Of a stretch of DNA of 64,000 nt, positions 60,446 to 64,000 are shown piece by piece (the first letter of the stretch is position 1; every line of letters begins with the position of its first letter). A model generated the notes under the pieces. The model was not told the DNA's origin. It ran no database searches and saw only the letters and a program-made list of their open reading frames with translations. The position numbers and the translations under genes were made by a program. Where the stretch lies: the NCBI GenBank assembly GCA_035713725.1, contig DASTMZ010000078.1, positions 18,469-82,468 of the forward strand, read 5' to 3'. The stretch comes from DASQPR01 sp035713725. Lineage in GTDB: Bacteria; Actinomycetota; Actinomycetes; Mycobacteriales; Micromonosporaceae.

Positions 60446-61566
60446 CCGACTTCACTGCCCTGCCCGACCTTGCCTCCCAACGCCTCGGCGGCGGCGTGGT
60501 CCGTGCCAACGATGAGTTCTTCGCCGCCGCCGACTGCCTGGTCGACCCGGCGCCGCCGGTGTTCCAGCCGAACTCATTCGGGCCCAAGGGCCAGGTATAC
60601 GACGGCTGGGAGACGCGGCGGCGGCGGGAGCCCGGGCACGACCACGCCATCGTGCGGCTGGGCGCACCAGGCGTCGTACGCGGGGTGGTCATCGACACCG
60701 CGTACTTCACCGGCAACTACCCGCCGTACGCGTCGGTCGAAGGATGCGGCCTGGAGGGCTATCCGAGCCCTGCCGAGCTGGCCTCTGCGCCGTGGTTTCC
60801 GCTGTTGTCGAAGGTCGCGCTCGCGGGTGACACTCGCAACGCGTTTACTGTGGACGGTGAGCAGCGCGCCACACATGTCCGGCTGTCCATCTACCCCGAC
60901 GGCGGCGTGGCTCGGCTGCGCGTACACGGTGAGGTGGTGCCCGACCCGCGGCTGCTCGGAGTGATGCCGGTCGATCTCGCGGCGATGGAACACGGTGGTC
61001 GCGTCATCCAGTGCAGCAACATGTTCTACGGTTCCCCGAACAACCTGTTGCTGCCCGGTCTCGCCGGCACGATGGGTGAAGGCTGGGAAACCGCCCGCCG
61101 ACGCGACGCGGGCAACGACTGGGTATTGATCCGCCTTGGGGTACCCGGTCGGCTCCGCCTCGCGGAGCTGGATACCAGCCACTTCAAGGGCAATGCGCCC
61201 GGACACGCAGCGTTGCGAGCCATCGACGCCAGGGTCGGCGGACTAGACGACGCGAACGCCTGGTTCGATCTGCTACCCCGCACCCGGTTGCAACCTGACA
61301 CCCGACACCGGTTCGTCACGCCCGCCGCAGCAGAGGCGACCCACGTCCGCCTGGACGTGTATCCGGACGGCGGCATGGCCCGGCTACGGCTGTTCGGAGT
61401 GCTAGCCGAGGCCGAGCTCGCCGAGTTGGCTGTGCGCTGGTTCAACCTGCTGCCGGCGGCGCAGGCGCTGGCTGCACTCGCCGGGCTTACCCCGCACGAC
61501 GCTCAGCGTCTGGTCGACTCGCGCCCGGTGCCGGCTACCGACCTCCCGCCGCAGCTGTGGAAGTAG
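60442..61566 (+). CDS. alc: Allantoicase
   Basis: Hydrolyses allantoate to (S)-ureidoglycolate and urea. 374 residues with the two jelly-roll repeats of the family: VYDGWETRRRREPGHDHAIV / FTGNYPPYASVEGC in the first and GEGWETARRRDAGNDWVLIR / FKGNAPGHAALRAID in the second; each repeat also ends in a D-G-G-x-A-R-L-R strand (YPDGGVARLR, YPDGGMARLR). Last gene of the purine operon; a ureidoglycolate lyase does not follow. Confidence 0.96.
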   Translation: MTDFTALPDLASQRLGGGVVRANDEFFAAADCLVDPAPPVFQPNSFGPKGQVYDGWETRRRREPGHDHAIVRLGAPGVVRGVVIDTAYFTGNYPPYASVEGCGLEGYPSPAELASAPWFPLLSKVALAGDTRNAFTVDGEQRATHVRLSIYPDGGVARLRVHGEVVPDPRLLGVMPVDLAAMEHGGRVIQCSNMFYGSPNNLLLPGLAGTMGEGWETARRRDAGNDWVLIRLGVPGRLRLAELDTSHFKGNAPGHAALRAIDARVGGLDDANAWFDLLPRTRLQPDTRHRFVTPAAAEATHVRLDVYPDGGMARLRLFGVLAEAELAELAVRWFNLLPAAQALAALAGLTPHDAQRLVDSRPVPATDLPPQLWK

Positions 61567-61773
61567 TGCGGGTGGAAACGGAGCCTGCCCAACGTGGACG
61601 ATCATCTTGCGCCGCGACAACCAATACCGCGATGGCCGTAAATTCTCCGGCAGCTCGATGTCCCCATGTTCGCCGCAATTCTGGCGCGTTCGTTGCGAGG
61701 CGCTGAGATGATTGTGACTGGCCGGTGGACCGGCCGAACTTGAGTTGGATGCACCCAACCGACGGGACCAGCG

Positions 61774-61962
61774 ATGCGCACGTCGTACAAACCAATGCTC
61801 TTGGGTCTGGTCGCGATCGAGGTGGCCTCGGCAGTCCTAGCGTGGCGTGATCTCGGTCGCCGAGCAAACGACGAAGTGCGGGGAAGTAAGCCGTTCTGGC
61901 GAGTCGTGATCGCGATGAACCCAGGGAACTCGGCGGCGTACTGGGTCGTCGGCCGACGTTGA
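61774..61962 (+). CDS. Small membrane protein, PLDc_N-like
   Basis: A 62-residue protein with one hydrophobic helix near the N-terminus (MLLGLVAIEVASAVLAWRDL) followed by a basic soluble part: RGSKPFWRVVIAMNPGNSAA, then YWVVGRR. The helix plus a terminal Y-W-x-x-G-R-R pattern resembles the small actinobacterial proteins related to the phospholipase D nuclease N-terminal (PLDc_N) domain. Function unknown. A GGGA stretch precedes the ATG. Confidence 0.55.
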   Translation: MRTSYKPMLLGLVAIEVASAVLAWRDLGRRANDEVRGSKPFWRVVIAMNPGNSAAYWVVGRR

Positions 61963-61994
61963 CAGTTTGCTCAGCTGGCCGCGATTCAGCAGCT

Positions 61995-62320
61995 GGCGCT
62001 GTTGCATGTTTCGGACATGAGGAACCTGGTGAGTCGCTGTTTCAGAGGGCCGACGCGATCTCGGTGAACGCGGCGGCGACTCGAAGCAGTCGTGACGTTT
62101 CGGTGGCGAATCGGAGTAGCCGCGGCGAAGGTTCTGCACGCGGCCGGGACAAGCTCGTCGAGGACCCTGGGATGTCGGCGCACGGTGACCACCTCGGACG
62201 GGGTCACCTTCAACGTGGTCAACGCCCGTTGGAAGAACAGCCTTGCCGCGTTCGCATCGCGATACGCCTGTCCTATCGCGATGTGGAAGAGCTACTGGCC
62301 GACCGGTTTGTATGCGAAGT
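61995..62320 (+). mobile_element. IS6-like element remnant
   Basis: GGCGCTGTTGCA at 61,995-62,006 repeats the end seen at 47,626 and 63,083. At about 62,260-62,310 the plus strand encodes RIAIRLSYRDVEELLADRF, which matches the conserved L-S-Y-R-D-V-E-E-L-L-x-x-R of IS6-type transposases. The stretch between is not recognisable, so the element is heavily decayed or composite. Confidence 0.5.
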
Positions 62321-62323
62321 CGC

Positions 62324-62452
62324 TCAGCGACCCGTCGTTGGGATGTGGGAAGCCGCGGCGTTTGCGGCCTTGGCCTTCTTCGCGGATCGCTTCTCTTTGA
62401 GCGTCTTGCCGACCTTCTTAGTGTTGGCCTTCTGACTGTCCTTGTTTGCCAT
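62324..62452 (-). CDS. Small Lys/Ala-rich protein (42 residues)
   Basis: A short frame starting at ATG 62,452 and ending at TGA 62,324. The first 20 residues are MANKDSQKANTKKVGKTLKE and the middle is KRSAKKAKAANAAA, giving a very basic, probably helical protein of 42 residues. Tiny proteins opening this way (M-A-N-x-x-x-x-K-K-x-G-x-x-L-K-E-K-R) are familiar from many actinobacterial genomes, without known function. No strong ribosome-binding site. It lies inside IS6-remnant DNA, so it may postdate or interrupt the element. Confidence 0.5.
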   Translation of the reverse strand: MANKDSQKANTKKVGKTLKEKRSAKKAKAANAAASHIPTTGR

Positions 62453-62699
62453 GATCATCCGTCCATTTCGGTCGGTCGGGTAGTGGTCGGTTGTCACCGC
62501 GTCGACATGGCTTGCCCTCGCGGTCAGTGCGTCCCCGCGCCCGCGTGCCCCGTGGCAACGCCGGCCGCGGCGAAGTCCGCGTCGATCGGTTGTTCAGTTC
62601 GTGCGGAGATCCGCCCGGCCGTACCAATCGGCGAGAGCCGGGCATGCGCAATCTTCAACCCGTAAGCCGTGACAACGATGCGCTGACCCTACGCCTATT

Positions 62700-63083
62700 T
62701 CCCCAAGCAGCACACCTGCCAGCCGGGACCTCGCGAACCGCGCATACCGCAGCGCCACGCGCCATTGACCTTCACGACGTCTTGTCGACGAACCAGCGGT
62801 CACCCGGCGAGTGCCTGGCGAAGCGGGCTGCGTCGGCCAGCGACGGCGTGAGCGGTGCACCCACCGGAATACGGTGACGTGATCGACCTCGACACCCTGC
62901 TCTGCCCGCAGTTCGTCGACGTCGCGGTAGACAGGCCGTATCGCACCAGCGCACCGCCACGGCGATCACCTCGGCCGGGAATCGGAAGCCGAATACGCGG
63001 ACCGCGGCGACATCGCCGTACGGGACAAGGACTTCACGCACGCAATCTTGCGTTTGATCGAGATCAGCCAATGCAACAGCGCC
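62700..63083 (-). mobile_element. IS6-like element remnant with frameshifted transposase
   Basis: The end GGCGCTGTTGCA lies at 63,083-63,072 (minus strand). About 96 bp inward the frame reads RVFGFRFPAEVIAVAVRW; after a shift VYRDVDELRAEQGVEVDHVT and VFRWVHR; after a second shift TPSLADAARFARHSPGDRWF followed by VDKTS. These are consecutive conserved blocks of an IS6-family DDE transposase, including the first catalytic Asp (D-R-W-F-V-D). Sequence similarity fades before 62,700. Dead element. Confidence 0.7.
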
Positions 63084-63246
63084 GTCGGCCCGGTGCGGGC
63101 AGGTGGTCCGCTCGTGGGCACGGAACGTCGTGATCTTTGTCGAGATCAGAGGACTTGTAGCCGGGGTATCCGGTGACGCAGCCGCTCGGCTGCGACTCGC
63201 GGTGTGATGTCGGCCGTTGCGGCGTGCGTCCGTAGCGCTGCCTCGG
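63084..63246. other. Short stretch beyond the IS6-like end, no gene seen
   Basis: 163 bp without a supportable gene on either strand. No promoter or hairpin stands out. Confidence 0.4.
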
Positions 63247-63738
63247 TCAGCTTGATGACGTGCTCGTCGCGTGCTCGACCGCGAGGTGGGGCAGCTGTCG
63301 GCCAGTCTCGCCGATATCGATGCCATCGGCGCTGGGTGGCTGGCTTTCGGTGGCGTCGCGCGGCGAGGCAAAGGCTGCGACGATGGAACCGACCATCCGC
63401 CAGGTGGTGACCACCGTGGTGCGGATGACCTCGTCGGGTAGCACCGGTAATGCCATGGAACGGCGGCCGGCGTCGTCACGGTGTGGCAGATCGCAATGGG
63501 CGCGTTCGCGCGCTGCGAGCACCCGCGAGCCGGCTTGGGCGAGCGACCACAATGCCGCCTTTGGGTCTTCCGCGAGCCTGGTGAGCTGCAAGGCAACGGG
63601 AAGGTCTGTACGGGTGACGAGCGCATCGAGCCGGCCGACGATGCCGGGTCCCGCGCCTGGTACGTCGTGATCGAGTCTAGGCAGGGCAGCGAGTGCAGGC
63701 ACTGGCGGGCAGGTCACCGCGAACATCGCCAGTCCCAC
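63247..63738 (-). CDS. Hypothetical protein
   Basis: A 163-residue frame with strong third-position G/C bias on the minus strand, started at GTG 63,738 (ATG 63,726 is an alternative with GGGA upstream). Recognisable character is limited to helical, Ala/Leu-rich sequence in the middle (LPVALQLTRLAEDPKAALWS, AQAGSRVLAARERAH) and a later LPDEVIRTTVVTTWRMVGS segment. I do not recognise the family. It follows the GNAT gene on the same strand by about 130 bp. It could also be the 3' part of a larger decayed gene. Confidence 0.45.
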   Translation of the reverse strand: MGLAMFAVTCPPVPALAALPRLDHDVPGAGPGIVGRLDALVTRTDLPVALQLTRLAEDPKAALWSLAQAGSRVLAARERAHCDLPHRDDAGRRSMALPVLPDEVIRTTVVTTWRMVGSIVAAFASPRDATESQPPSADGIDIGETGRQLPHLAVEHATSTSSS

Positions 63739-63867
63739 GCGTGGACCGTTCTTTGCGGGCTGACGTCCCAGGTCGGCGTCTCGCGCAGCGCGGTCGAGGT
63801 GTTCCTTGACGCACGGGCGTGGCCGGGCCGGGCCAGTAGTGGCTGGGATACGTCGGCCGGGGTGGGC

Positions 63868-64000
63868 TCAGCCGCCGGGCGGCCGTCGCATCGGCCACAC
63901 AGGCGGGGCTGCGTCGGGCAGCTCCAGCACGCCTAGGTGAACGAACCCGAGCCGCTCGTACAGCGCCGCGCTGCGCTGGCTGGTGGCCTCTAGATACGCC
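63868..64000 (-). CDS. GNAT-family N-acetyltransferase, 3' end only
   Basis: The last 43 codons before TGA 63,870-63,868; the gene continues beyond the window. The visible C-terminus AYLEATSQRSAALYERLGF followed by VHLGVLELPDAAPPVWPMRR is the typical GNAT motif B end (L-E-x-S-x-x-x-N/A-x-x-L-Y-E-x-L-G-F). Such enzymes move an acetyl group from acetyl-CoA to an amine; substrate not deducible. Confidence 0.75.
   Translation of the reverse strand, partial: AYLEATSQRSAALYERLGFVHLGVLELPDAAPPVWPMRRPPGG

Noticed and set aside
62772..63626. 284-residue minus-strand protein
   Set aside because: It is a chance open frame that catches only one piece of the frameshifted IS6-type transposase; the rest is low-complexity Arg/Ser/Pro sequence.
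1..64000. tRNA, rRNA, CRISPR or known riboswitch
   Set aside because: I saw no cloverleaf-like arrays, rRNA-like conserved blocks, regularly spaced repeats or recognisable aptamer motifs; a covariance-model search would be needed to exclude small RNAs.

Overview
The window is high-GC DNA (strong G/C preference at third codon positions) from a free-living actinobacterium, probably a soil, possibly mycelial, species. The main indicators are an F420-type luciferase-like oxidoreductase, a HelD-type helicase, a pair of extra ClpP proteases next to a ClgR/PopR-like regulator, a PucR-type regulator, a GlxA-like copper radical oxidase, many NarL-type two-component pairs, and frequent GTG starts with ATGA/GTGA stop-start overlaps. 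I cannot fix the genus. I see no rRNA, tRNA or CRISPR array.

Layout. 0-9.2 kb: mixed single genes (DUF2332, VOC protein, a stand-alone ScoMcrA-like head domain, FAD oxidoreductase, TPR-LuxR regulator divergent from an arylamine N-acetyltransferase, HelD helicase, NAD-dependent epimerase). 9.2-14.8 kb: NarL-type kinase/regulator pair divergent from a lipoprotein + MacAB-like ABC exporter. 14.9-19.7 kb: lipoprotein, then a FadR-type regulator, ketopantoate-reductase-like enzyme and AMP-ligase, divergent from a fumarylacetoacetase-fold enzyme. 20-30.6 kb: small stress-type proteins, an EAL phosphodiesterase, an SDR, and the ClgR/PopR-like gene beside two clpP genes. 30.8-38 kb: MFS transporter, ECF sigma factor with SnoaL tail, dehydrogenase/TetR pair, NIPSNAP/Rrf2 pair, and several gene relics. 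38.3-42 kb: a second kinase/regulator pair with an ABC transporter. 42-49.3 kb: copper radical oxidase with a lectin tail, RlmJ-like methyltransferase, MerR-kinase-fold fusion, GT4 glycosyltransferase. 49.6-61.6 kb: a complete, tightly coupled purine-degradation cluster. 61.6-64 kb: two small proteins, decayed IS6-type sequence, a hypothetical protein and the end of a GNAT gene.

The purine cluster (49,576-61,566) is the clearest functional unit. A PucR-type regulator is transcribed divergently from ten genes: uraD, uraH, urate oxidase, xanthine dehydrogenase FAD and FeS subunits, a guanine/8-oxoguanine deaminase-like amidohydrolase, the xanthine dehydrogenase Mo subunit, a DUF6986 CitE/HpcH-like protein, allantoinase and allantoicase. 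Together they take guanine/xanthine to urate, allantoin, allantoate and ureidoglycolate plus urea. No ureidoglycolate lyase is present, which makes the DUF6986 protein the most interesting enzyme of unknown role here.

Other points of note: one of the two ClpP subunits has Ala at the catalytic Ser position; a MerR regulator is fused to a phosphotransferase fold whose catalytic Asp is Asn, behind a MerR-type 19-bp-spacer promoter with an apparently leaderless start; clean operator-like dyads precede the TetR and Rrf2 genes; and the window carries many relics (PaaI thioesterase with an in-frame stop, RidA, RibD/DHFR-like, membrane protein, IS110, IS6), so it has been shaped by insertion and decay.
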